A stretch of 64,000 nt of DNA, from positions 140,749 to 204,748 of the forward strand of contig JAIQZO010000044.1 of NCBI GenBank assembly GCA_021777055.1, written 5' to 3'. Shown in pieces: positions 8,440 to 16,388 of this stretch. The notes under the pieces are model-generated. The model made no database searches. It saw only the letters and a list, made by a program, of their open reading frames with translations, and was not told the DNA's origin. The position numbers and the translations under genes are program-made. Source of the DNA: Candidatus Anammoxibacter sp. (GTDB lineage: Bacteria > Planctomycetota > Brocadiia > Brocadiales > Anammoxibacteraceae). Numbering within the stretch: position 1 is the first letter of the stretch; the number at the start of each line of letters is the position of its first letter.

Positions 8440-9627
8440 TCATCGTAATTCTAAGAGGAGTAACCCTGGATCTTCTAAATGTTTAACTATACTATTTGTG
8501 AACCGGGCGGCCATACCACCATCTATGATCCTGTGATCGAATGAAAGAGATAAGGGTAATATCATTCGTATCTTTATCTCACTATTTATTACTACTGGTT
8601 TTTCCTGAATCCTTCCTGTTGCAAGTATTGCAGCTTCAGGATAGTTTATTATAGGAGTGGCAAAGATACCTCCAAAAGCCCCTATATTGGTAATAGAAAA
8701 ACTCCCTCCTTTCATTTCATCTATATTAATTGTCCTTGCGCGGGCATTTTCCGCAAGGATTTTTATCTCATTTGCTAATTGCAGGATATTCTTTTTATCC
8801 GCATCTTTTATTACCGGAACTATAAGGCCGTCCTTAGTATCTACACCAATACCAATGTTGTAATATTTTTTTAGTATAATCTCACTCTTCTTTTCATCCA
8901 ACGCGGAGTTGAGGTATGGATGATCCTTTAATGCTATTATTACCGCCTTTATAATAAAAGGAAGGTAAGTGAGCTTAACCTCTTTCTCCTCTAACGTTCT
9001 TTTTTCCTTTTCCAGTATTAGTGAAAGTTCGGTTATATCAGCTTCATCAATATGCGTTACAGTCGCTGTAGTTTGCTGATATATAGGCATGTTTCTTGCT
9101 ATTGTCTTTCTGATTCCCTTTAAAGGCACCCTTTTGGCATCTCCATAATTATCACCTTCTTGCCTAATTCCGGATAAACCATCACCATGCATCTTTAAAT
9201 CTTCTTCTGTAATCCTTCCATTTGGTCCGGTACCTTCTACCAGAGAGATATCAATCTCCATGGTTTGAGCCATTTTCCTTACACCTGGGGTAGCTAATAC
9301 CACTTGATTTACTATCTTCTCTTCCGGCTCCTCTAAAACACCAACTACAGTACCTGTCTCTTTTCTGCTCTTTTCTTCTTTTATGTCCTCTTCATCACCG
9401 ATAGTCACTAAAACTGAGCCAACTTTAACTTCATCTCCTTCTTTATAATGCAGTTTAATCACAACCCCGTCCCTAGGCGATGGGATCTCCACCACGGCCT
9501 TATCTGTCTCAATCTCAACTAGTATCTGATCCTCCTTTATCTTTTCTCCAACTTTTACCATCCATCTAACCAGGTCGCCTTCTATTATACCTTCCGCTAC
9601 ATCGGGAAATTTGAATTCTGTAATCAT
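8440..9627 (-). CDS. 2-oxo acid dehydrogenase E2 (lipoamide acyltransferase), second set
   Basis: The frame is open from 9723, but the first 32 codons are repeat DNA from family C; the start is set at the ATG at 9627, preceded by a GGAG and beginning MITEFKFPDVAEGIIEGDL as in Gram-positive/branched-chain E2 proteins. The 395-residue protein has one lipoyl domain (lysine in ETDKAVVEIPSP), a subunit-binding domain (ATPGVRKMAQTM then EGTGPNGRI), and a catalytic domain ending in SFDHRIIDGGMAARF. It transfers an acyl group from E1 to CoA. It probably works with the E1 genes upstream on the same strand and with the E3 at 4404-5792. The acyl substrate (pyruvate or branched-chain oxo acids) cannot be settled from sequence alone. 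Confidence 0.9.
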   Translation of the reverse strand: MITEFKFPDVAEGIIEGDLVRWMVKVGEKIKEDQILVEIETDKAVVEIPSPRDGVVIKLHYKEGDEVKVGSVLVTIGDEEDIKEEKSRKETGTVVGVLEEPEEKIVNQVVLATPGVRKMAQTMEIDISLVEGTGPNGRITEEDLKMHGDGLSGIRQEGDNYGDAKRVPLKGIRKTIARNMPIYQQTTATVTHIDEADITELSLILEKEKRTLEEKEVKLTYLPFIIKAVIIALKDHPYLNSALDEKKSEIILKKYYNIGIGVDTKDGLIVPVIKDADKKNILQLANEIKILAENARARTINIDEMKGGSFSITNIGAFGGIFATPIINYPEAAILATGRIQEKPVVINSEIKIRMILPLSLSFDHRIIDGGMAARFTNSIVKHLEDPGLLLLELR

Positions 9628-9697
9628 AAGATATGGGGCTCCATTAAAAGATAATTTTCCTGTAAGCTTTTTAAATGTAACCAGTAAAGATAATAAT

Positions 9698-9978
9698 GCA
9701 TAGTGCGGCGAAGCCGCAACCAAAATACAAGATGCCGGATACTGGATTCTAGATACTGGTTACTGGCAATCAGTTAGATTTCTAGTTTTTTTCAAGATGT
9801 AATATGAAAAAGAGGAAAACTCAATCTAAGATATAACATTTTAAGACGGCACAATAAATTATCAAGCATCCAGTAACTATACTGTTTCAAATAATTTAAC
9901 AATGCACGGTAAAATTTTCTTTCTAAAAAACAAGTTTTTACTGTGTAATACTATAGTGCGGCGAAGCCGCAACCAAAA
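9698..9978 (-). repeat. Family C element, inverted copy, plus an extra terminal hairpin
   Basis: This is the reverse-complement copy of 8034-8307. It starts with the hairpin GTGCGGCGAAGCCGC at about 9702, then shortened 7-bp arrays, and ends with GTTTTTACTGTGTAATACTA. A second GCGGCGAAGCCGC hairpin follows directly (9957-9972). It lies 70 bp upstream of the E2 start, inside the E1-beta/E2 junction. Confidence 0.8.
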
Positions 9979-9982
9979 TTGT

Positions 9983-10120
9983 GATACAGAATCCAGGAGT
10001 CAGAATGCAGAATAAACCTTAGGTTCGTAATTATTTTATCATATCTTTAATCGTAAGGTTGGTATGCAATTCCGAAATCATCTTTCCTATTATTCTGACT
10101 CCTGAATTCTGTATTCCAGA
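9983..10120. repeat. Family B inverted pair with a short interior
   Basis: GATACAGAATCCAGGAGTCA continuing GAATGCAG (from 9983) and TATTCTGACTCCTGAATTCT continuing GTATTCC (to 10117) are inverted arms of 7-bp units. About 70 bp of non-coding DNA lies between. This looks like the empty form of the element at 2531-2935. Confidence 0.7.
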
Positions 10121-10272
10121 GTTTAGGAGCGTTCCCTAGTGGCGTTTGTCTCAAACCGATTGTTGGTGGACCTTGCGATTAATGAAATGTTTCTTAAAAT
10201 CGAGAGCTCTTTAACCGGACATTTGTTGCCACGAAGCGGCAGCCAACTAGAAATCAATCTGAAAACTAGTGC

Positions 10273-10310
10273 TATATTCTGAATTCTGGATCCTGACTAC
10301 TGTATTCTGC
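10273..10310. repeat. Family B heptad array, single arm
   Basis: Five 7-bp units in series: ATTCTGA, ATTCTGG, ATCCTGA, CTACTGT, ATTCTGC. The array lies 22 bp from the E1-beta stop codon. Confidence 0.75.
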
Positions 10311-10331
10311 ATAATTATTAAATAAGCCATA

Positions 10332-11309
10332 TCAAAATGCCATAATATCTCTCAACGCATTTAAGACTCTGGCAACACTTGGAATGTAGTAATCTTCAGC
10401 TTGGGAAAGTGGAACGGCCACATCTTGTCCGGTAACCCTTAAGACGGGTGCTTTTAGATACAAAAGAGCTTTCTCATTTATAAGTGCAACAATTTCAGCA
10501 CCGAGTCCGCCGGTTTTAGGCGCTTCATGAATTACCAGTGCCCTACCGGTCTTTTCTACTGAAGATATTACAGCATCCTTATCCAAGGGAGATAACGTCC
10601 TTAAATCTATAATCTCTATATCCAGACCATCGTTTATTGCTTCATTAGCAACTGCCTCGGCAACCATCACCATTGCCCCCCAACATATTATTGATAAATC
10701 TTTACCCTCTCTAACAATCCTTGCCTTTCCTAGTGGAATTGTATATTCCTCGTCCGGAACATCACCTTTTAAAGCCCTATATATCCTCTTGGGTTCAAGA
10801 AAAATAGTGGGATCAGGATCTCTAATGGCGGAAATTAGCAACCCCTTGGTATCCCTAGGTGTGGAAGAAACCACCACTTTGATCCCCGGTATATGGGCAA
10901 AAATAGCTTCCGTACTTTCAGAGTGATGTTCAGGTGCCCTTATTCCTGCGCCATAAGGCGCCCTTATAACTAAAGGAACAGTATACCTCCCTCTTGACCT
11001 GGTTCGCAATCTGGCCGCATGAGATATGATGTGATTCAGTATATAATATATAAATCCCATAAACTGTATCTCCACAACCGGCCTAAGTCCATATACAGCC
11101 ATACCAATAGCACAGCCTACAATCCCATTCTCCAAAATAGGAGTATCTATCACCCTCTTGTTTCCAAACTCTTCCTGAAGTCCGACAGTCGCCCTAAAGA
11201 CACCACCATTTACACCAACATCCTCACCTAAAATAACGACCCTTTTGTCCCGTTGCATCTCTTCTCTTAAAGCCATATTAACAGCTTCAACAATATTCAA
11301 TACTGGCAA
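10332..11309 (-). CDS. 2-oxo acid dehydrogenase E1 component, beta subunit, second set
   Basis: The 325-residue protein starts with TTG at 11309, supported by AGGAG seven bases upstream. Recognised stretches are LGEDVGVNGGVFRATVGL, DTPILENGIVGCAIGMAVYG, PYGAGIRAPEHHSES near residue 120 and the C-terminal IIDLRTLSPLDKDAV. These match the E1-beta of Gram-positive pyruvate dehydrogenases and branched-chain oxo acid dehydrogenases better than the partner at 1519-2499. It forms E1 with the alpha subunit 80 bases upstream. About 700 bases of repeat elements separate it from its E2. Confidence 0.92.
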   Translation of the reverse strand: MPVLNIVEAVNMALREEMQRDKRVVILGEDVGVNGGVFRATVGLQEEFGNKRVIDTPILENGIVGCAIGMAVYGLRPVVEIQFMGFIYYILNHIISHAARLRTRSRGRYTVPLVIRAPYGAGIRAPEHHSESTEAIFAHIPGIKVVVSSTPRDTKGLLISAIRDPDPTIFLEPKRIYRALKGDVPDEEYTIPLGKARIVREGKDLSIICWGAMVMVAEAVANEAINDGLDIEIIDLRTLSPLDKDAVISSVEKTGRALVIHEAPKTGGLGAEIVALINEKALLYLKAPVLRVTGQDVAVPLSQAEDYYIPSVARVLNALRDIMAF

Positions 11310-11389
11310 ACCAACTCTCCTAGTTTGATTTTTTGCTAGACTAATTAATGAACTTCAATTTACAGTTAAAAGAGCAAAACAGTGGTCAA

Positions 11390-12436
11390 TTACCCAATAC
11401 TATCCTCTAACTCATCAAGCTGCTCCTGAAGATGATCAGGCATTTCAGCGTAAGTGTACTTAAAGATATCTTCCGGCTTTGGGGCAGGACAGGCTTCTGC
11501 TTTTTTTACCGCATTGTCCACCATTTGCCCTGTTTCCTTCCTTATTTTATCGTCAAGGGAATTATCCAATAAACCCTTTAATTCCAAATACAATTTAAAC
11601 CTTTTAATAGGATCCTGCTCCACCCACTTTTTAATTTCGCTCTCATTTCTGTATCGGCCAGAATCATCAGCAGTGGTATGATCGCTCATACGGTAGGTAT
11701 AAGCCTCAACAAGTGTAGGACCTTCGCCTTTCTGTGCTTTCTCCACGGCCTCTTTAGTCGCAGAGTATACGGCAAGTAAATCATTTCCATCAACTTGAAT
11801 CCCTTTAAAACCATAAGCCGATGCTTTTTGAGATATAGTCTTGGACGCAGTTTGTTTGTTTCTCGGAACAGATATAGCCCATTGGTTATTTTCACAAAAA
11901 AAGACAGTTGGTGTTTTAAACACTCCGGCCCAATTCATCCCCTCATGAAAATCCCCTTCTGAAGTTGCCCCATCTCCAAAATATACTACGGTTACAGCAT
12001 TACCTTCGTCTAGCTTGATTGCATTTGAGAAACCAACACCTATCGGTATCTGGCTTCCTACTGGTACAGAGAGAGGAAAGACATTGACATCTTCAGGTAT
12101 TCTACTACCCTCTTCATTTCCCATCCAGTATAGGTAAATATATTCCAAGGGCAGCCCTCTAACTATCATTGCACCTAGATCCCTATAACTGGGAAATATC
12201 CAGTCCATCTCTCTTAAGGCATAAGAACTTCCAACCTGGGCAGCCTCCTGCCCCTTTAACTGAGCATAAGTCCCCATCCTTCCTTCCCGTTGCAGAGAGA
12301 AGGCCTTTTCATCTGCAACTCTTGAGAAAACCATAAATTTGTACATCTGAATCAATTCGTCACCCCGAAGCTCTGGTTCTAGCACGGGATTTACATTCCC
12401 ATTCTCATCTAATATCTTCAGCATTTTATTATCCAA
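11390..12436 (-). CDS. 2-oxo acid dehydrogenase E1 component, alpha subunit, second set
   Basis: The 348-residue protein resembles Bacillus-type PdhA and BCKDH E1-alpha. It has YAQLKGQEAAQVGSSYAL near residue 57, PSYRDLGAMIVRG, the TPP motif GDGATSEGDFHEGMN followed by CENNQWAIS, and the loop YRMSDHTTADDSGRYR. The frame starts at a TTG (12436) with no good ribosome binding site; the ATG four codons in (12424) is a possible alternative. It is first in a - strand set of E1-alpha, E1-beta and E2. The long E1-alpha N-terminus (about 30 extra residues over the 524-1519 protein) is usual for this class. Confidence 0.92.
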   Translation of the reverse strand: MDNKMLKILDENGNVNPVLEPELRGDELIQMYKFMVFSRVADEKAFSLQREGRMGTYAQLKGQEAAQVGSSYALREMDWIFPSYRDLGAMIVRGLPLEYIYLYWMGNEEGSRIPEDVNVFPLSVPVGSQIPIGVGFSNAIKLDEGNAVTVVYFGDGATSEGDFHEGMNWAGVFKTPTVFFCENNQWAISVPRNKQTASKTISQKASAYGFKGIQVDGNDLLAVYSATKEAVEKAQKGEGPTLVEAYTYRMSDHTTADDSGRYRNESEIKKWVEQDPIKRFKLYLELKGLLDNSLDDKIRKETGQMVDNAVKKAEACPAPKPEDIFKYTYAEMPDHLQEQLDELEDSIG

Positions 12437-12808
12437 TGAAAAAATTTATCTCTAAAAATTTTCCAGCAATACCAGTTTTGCTTCTTCTAATATTGTATCA
12501 CCATTCTACCTATACCTATTTTATAATTTTCTTATTAATCTTTTCTATTTAATTAATTACTAACTAGTTTCTTATTTTATATAGTTGCAGCACTCGATTT
12601 TATGCCCTCCTATTAATTGTTTACCATAACAACTCTATTTTGATCTTAAGCAAAACCATCGTAAGTTCAAACTGTTTTCGGAGAAAGCAGTTTGAATTTA
12701 CAAAAATTGTACCTACCAAAGTTAAACGGTTCAGTTCATAGTATTATAGTACTACCCTGTAAAAACTTCTTTTTTTAAGAAAATTTTTAACAGATTTGAT
12801 TAGGTTAA
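12437..12808. other. Upstream region of the second dehydrogenase set with repeat fragments
   Basis: AT-rich DNA without an ORF. It holds a hairpin near 12668-12700 (TTCAAACTGTTTTCGGAGAA and a complementary AGCAGTTTGAATTT). At 12740-12793 it holds the left end of a family C element (ACTACCCTGTAAAAACTT). Promoters for the - strand dehydrogenase genes must lie here, but no site could be picked with confidence. Confidence 0.4.
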
Positions 12809-12970
12809 TCGGAGTGCAAAATTTATTTTGCTAGGGATTCAATTATAGAAATGGAAGATGCGAGATTCGAATTAACGGGTTTCCACCAGAGGTGATTCAA
12901 TCATCTTCTGAAGATTTAGATAGACATTGTATTACTATCTGATTTCAGCAAGATAAATCTTGCACTCCGA
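12809..12970. repeat. MITE-like 162-bp element with about 25-bp terminal inverted repeats
   Basis: The left end TCGGAGTGCAAAATTTATTT(TGCTA) at 12809-12833 and the right end (12946-12970) ending AATCTTGCACTCCGA are near-perfect reverse complements. The interior has no ORF. No other copy was noticed in the window. Confidence 0.65.
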
Positions 12971-13802
12971 ATATTTCTACAATTTAATGCTTTATCCTCA
13001 ATTCTGTCCCCTGCATTCTGTATTCTCTATTTGGTTGCGACTTCGCAGCATTACGCTATACAAATTTCTTCTCATTAAAGGATTCCAACCGGTTTGGCGT
13101 CAGCTCTACAGCAATATGAATATTTACTGCTTTTTACCCTGAAGGGGTTATACTCATTAGCCCAGGGTAAGGGTAGCACCACCCTGGGTATATGCGTAAG
13201 AGAAAAACAAACCCTGAAGGGGTTTTACAATAAGTATCCAGTATCTATCAATAATAATGGAACTTAACAAATTCTAGCTAATATTCTTTCTAAAAAAATA
13301 AGTTTTACAGGGTAATACTATAAAAGTGATTTGTGCAAAATCTAACAGAAGAGAAAAATGGGATCTTCGACGTTACATTGTAAAACACCTTCAGTGTTTA
13401 TATTTTATTTGATATTTTACCCAGGGTGGCGCATAGTTCTACCCTGGGCTAGTGAATATCACCCCGTTGGGGTAAGTTAAATTTGACTTTAAAGCAAGGG
13501 AATAATATAAAAACCCCATGAATGTTAGGCAATTTAATACTTACTTTCTTCTGAAAACAGTTTAAACTAACAAACCATCTCATGTTTGCAGCCTTGTTTA
13601 TAGACGTACAACTCTAAAAGATGTAAAATTAATAATGTAATAAGAGAAACAGAATAGTGATAAACCTTTAAACAAGAAAACGTCAGAACTACTAATTTAG
13701 AAACATCCAGCAAGATCGCTCCAGCTACAAAATTTAAAATCTAAAATTCAAAATTTAGAATTTGCTTGCGGCTGTGCCGCACTATGGAAAGTAATCATAA
13801 AT
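12971..13802. repeat. Composite of family B, C and F repeat fragments
   Basis: In order: a family B array (12997-13027); a GGTTGCGACTTCGCAGCA hairpin (13032-13049); an inverted pair built on CCCAGGGT (13139-13200 and 13420-13480), each flanked by GAAGGGGTT/CCCCGTTGGGG, which is family F; an inverted left end of family C (13226-13323); and a TTGCGGCTGTGCCGCACTAT hairpin (13764-13783) 20 bp before the next start codon. No gene was found. Confidence 0.6.
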
Positions 13803-14645
13803 ATGAAAATAGGAGATTACGAAATACATTCGATAGAAACAGGAACATTTGCCCTGGACGGTGGAGCAATGTTTGGTATTGTACCAAAGACCATTTGGAA
13901 CAAAAAGTTACCTGCCGACGAAAGCAACAGGATTGATATGGCGTTAAGGTGCATGTTAATAACAGGAAATAACAGAAATATCCTTGTTGATACGGGAATA
14001 GGAAATAAATTTCCTCAGAAATATAGGAAAATCTATAAAATCCATCAGGATGAAACGAATATTAGTACTTCACTAAAAAAGCACGGACTGTCCATTAATG
14101 ATATAACAGATGTAATATTAACGCATTTCCATTTTGACCATGCAGGAGGCGCAACATGTTTTAGTGACGGGGATTTAAAACCTTCTTTTCCAAATGCTAG
14201 ATACTATATACAAAAAGACAATATCGACTTGGCCTATAATCCGTCAGAAAAAGATATTGGCAGTTATCGAAAAGAGAATTTTGAGCCATTAAAGGAGTCT
14301 AACAAGCTTGAAATACTTAGAGGAGAAATTGAAATCTTCCTGAATATCTCCCTTTTTGTTTCAAACGGGCATACTATAGGTCTGCAACATGTAAAAGTTT
14401 CTGCTGATGGCAAGACAATTGTATATTGTTCTGATATGATTCCAACAACAGCACATTTACCTATTCCATACGTTATGGGCTATGATTTATTCCCATTAAC
14501 CACAATTGAAGAAAAAAAGAGGCTTTTTTATAAAGCAGCGGAGGAAGATTGGATGCTATTCTTTGAACATGATCCGAATATAGAAGCGATCAAGGTGAGA
14601 AAAGGTGCGAAAGGATTTGAGATAAAAGAAACGATAGAGTTGTAG
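13803..14645 (+). CDS. Metallo-beta-lactamase-fold hydrolase (lactonase-like)
   Basis: The 280-residue protein has the metal-binding motif THFHFDHAGG near residue 105, the LVDTGIGN strand before it, a later histidine in SNGHTIGLQHV and an aspartate in YCSDMIPTTAHLP. It ends with a conserved FEHDP histidine. This pattern is typical of N-acyl-homoserine-lactone lactonase and related di-zinc hydrolases. It probably hydrolyses a small ester or lactone; the substrate is unknown. There is no signal peptide. The start codon follows a family C-type hairpin by about 20 bases, and an AGGAG lies after the ATG rather than before it, so translation initiation is unusual or the start is misplaced by a few codons. 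Confidence 0.8.
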   Translation: MKIGDYEIHSIETGTFALDGGAMFGIVPKTIWNKKLPADESNRIDMALRCMLITGNNRNILVDTGIGNKFPQKYRKIYKIHQDETNISTSLKKHGLSINDITDVILTHFHFDHAGGATCFSDGDLKPSFPNARYYIQKDNIDLAYNPSEKDIGSYRKENFEPLKESNKLEILRGEIEIFLNISLFVSNGHTIGLQHVKVSADGKTIVYCSDMIPTTAHLPIPYVMGYDLFPLTTIEEKKRLFYKAAEEDWMLFFEHDPNIEAIKVRKGAKGFEIKETIEL

Positions 14646-14878
14646 CTATTTAGGTGGGTAGGCAGAAGGCTGTTAGAGAAAAAAATGCGTAATCATACAA
14701 ATTTTAATTAGTTAAGATTTGCGAATCGGTTTGGGTTCTTGGATCCTCAGGATTTATCCCTGATTGATCCAAAGATCATCGAAACGGCAAAAGTCTTAAA
14801 TCGTTTAACTAGAGCGTTGCAAAATCGTCAATTTACTTCAGTCTTCAGTCTTCAGCCTATTCACCTAAGTAGTCACGA
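14642..14878. repeat. Family A inverted-repeat element with an internal gene remnant
   Basis: The left arm (14642-14670) is TAGCTATTTAGGTGGGTAGG then CAGAAGGCT. The right arm (14837-14878) is CTTCAGTCTTCAGTCTTCAG then CCTATTCACCTAAGTAGTCA. The right arm shows clear 7-bp units. The outer ends (GTRACTACTTAGGTG form) are shared by all family A elements. The element fills the space between the stop codons of two convergent genes. Confidence 0.75.
14686..14837 (+). pseudogene. C-terminal remnant resembling a four-helix-bundle protein
   Basis: Translation gives MRNHTNFN, a stop, then LRFANRFGFLDPQDLSL and IIETAKVLNRLTRALQNRQ. The pattern of an LGYL-like turn followed by a helix ending MLN-LIRSL is that of the C-terminus of S23/TIGR02436 four-helix-bundle proteins. 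A homologous remnant lies at 35908-36060 in another family A element. Similarity is limited to about 40 residues, so the family call is moderate. Confidence 0.5.
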
Positions 14879-14879
14879 T

Positions 14880-15713
14880 TTAGTTTTCAAGTCTCTTTCT
14901 TACTTCATCCAGCCCGAGCCAGAAAGTGTAAATTGCATTTAGCGCAAGTTTTCCTGCTTCAATAAATTCTTTAGCATTAAAACCAGGCTGGTAAAATGTC
15001 TCTTCTAATTCATGCCAGACATTAACTCCATGGCCCGCTTCTGTCTGAAAATGATATTGAAAGAAACCTGTTGGCAATGGAGTTAGATTATTTGGTGCAC
15101 GGAACATTCTGTTATATCCTTCAACTCCCACAATAAGCTCTTTCCAGAAATTATTCGATTCTTTCTCCTCTCCTTGACCAATACCAAAAGCGGCCCACGT
15201 CTCTATAGCAAAACTTGCCCCGGCTCCAACTTGCCCATTGCTACTGCCATAAGTAGAATCTAGTTGTTCAAGAAATTGATGAGTAGCTTTAGTACCGGTT
15301 TCCCATTTACCAATTAGTTTAAGATCAATTTCAAGCTTACTGGCAATCTTTCTTAACCAGTTAATGTGAGCATGTTTGTTTGAATATAGCTGGTTCTCAA
15401 TACTTCCAGTCTTAACATCTTGAAGGACGCCGCATTCATTTAATAATATTGCACGGGCGCACTCTTCACCTTCCAGAGTATCGGCATTTACCATTCGTTT
15501 TGCCTGTATAACAATAAAACGATTGGAAAATACTGAAAACTGCAGAATCAGATCCTTAACCTGTGCTGAATTGGCAATACCCTGTTTAAACCATTTGGTA
15601 TAAGGATTGTTTACTATCACCGTATGTCCAAAGAACTCCTTTTGAATCTCTTCCTTAAAAGAGTTAAATCTTTCGTTCTCCTTATTATCTACTTTAACCT
15701 CTTTACTTTTCAT
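14880..15713 (-). CDS. Heme-oxygenase-like (TenA/CADD-type) protein
   Basis: The 277-residue all-helical protein resembles the heme-oxygenase-like diiron superfamily that includes CADD/PqqC/TenA-like proteins. NNPYTKWFKQGIANSAQVKD is typical of its first helices. ECARAILLNECGV and HAHINWLRKIA supply glutamate and histidine candidates, GASFAIETWAAFGIGQGEE carries another glutamate, and FFQYHFQTEAGHGVNVWHEL carries a histidine-rich final ligand cluster. The spacing E...H...E...H is compatible with a dinuclear iron site. The reaction is unknown. The stop codon abuts a family A element. The superfamily assignment is reasonable, the subfamily is not settled. Confidence 0.65.
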   Translation of the reverse strand: MKSKEVKVDNKENERFNSFKEEIQKEFFGHTVIVNNPYTKWFKQGIANSAQVKDLILQFSVFSNRFIVIQAKRMVNADTLEGEECARAILLNECGVLQDVKTGSIENQLYSNKHAHINWLRKIASKLEIDLKLIGKWETGTKATHQFLEQLDSTYGSSNGQVGAGASFAIETWAAFGIGQGEEKESNNFWKELIVGVEGYNRMFRAPNNLTPLPTGFFQYHFQTEAGHGVNVWHELEETFYQPGFNAKEFIEAGKLALNAIYTFWLGLDEVRKRLEN

Positions 15714-15754
15714 TTTTTTATATTGTATAAACTAAAAAAAGGTAACTATTGGGG

Positions 15755-15962
15755 ACTAGTACAACGTCTATGTTGTATTGGCGATAGCCATTCGATCTGC
15801 ACTCTTTTTGTTAACCGGTAGTAATTACGCAGGTGGATAGGCTGAAGGCTAAAGGTAAAGCTTAAAGGCAAAAAGGCTGTAGCTTTTGCTTTTTGTCCTT
15901 AGCCAGTTCCCTTAAAAGGCTTTATGCTTTTACCTTCAGTCTTCAGCCTTCAGTCTATTCAC
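15755..15962. repeat. Family A MITE-like element, left end complete, right end truncated
   Basis: It starts with the terminal motif ACTAGTAC (15755-15762) and a shared left flank (ACGTCTATGTTGTATTGGCG). The inverted heptad arms are at about 15830-15862 and 15927-15962 (CTTCAGTCTTCAGCCTTCAG). Between the arms are nested inverted segments (GGTAAAGCTTAAAGGC / GGCTTTATGCTTTTACC). The right flank with GTACTAG seen in the copies at 35602 and 54748 is missing. Confidence 0.8.
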
Positions 15963-16388
15963 TGTAGATGTAACAAAAGAATATCCCATATAAAAGAGTT
16001 TATCACATACTATTTGGGAGTGCAAGCCTTCCCTGTCAAAAGAAATATTCATTAGTTTTGGTTTACTCCGTATAATTTCTCAGAACAAAACCAGTCGTGC
16101 ATTTCTAAAACAAGAACAAGGCAAAATGTTGACTATTAAGTTTTACTATTTTTTACTTTACACTGTGCAATAAAAAAACTATTCTTGGCTTAAATTGTGC
16201 AAAAATAAAGAATAAGAAATAGAAAAGTTCTGTACTTAATAATTACGATTTGCCCATGACCTTTTCCGGGCAAGAGAAGCATCCAGAATTATTATTCATC
16301 AGTTGACCAACAATAAGTATAACCACACTATCAATATACAAAACAACCTAAATCTTTAAAAGAAAAGACAACTAAAATGGGAGAGAAA
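15963..16388. other. Upstream region of the UnbV gene
   Basis: AT-rich non-coding DNA. The ribosome binding site for the next gene (GGGAGAG at 16379-16385) is at its end. No promoter, riboswitch or ORF could be supported. Confidence 0.35.

Noticed and set aside
15830..15962. Possible CRISPR array from repeated CTTCAG units
   Set aside because: The units are 7 bp, directly tandem and inverted around a centre, with no unique spacers of constant length and no cas genes.
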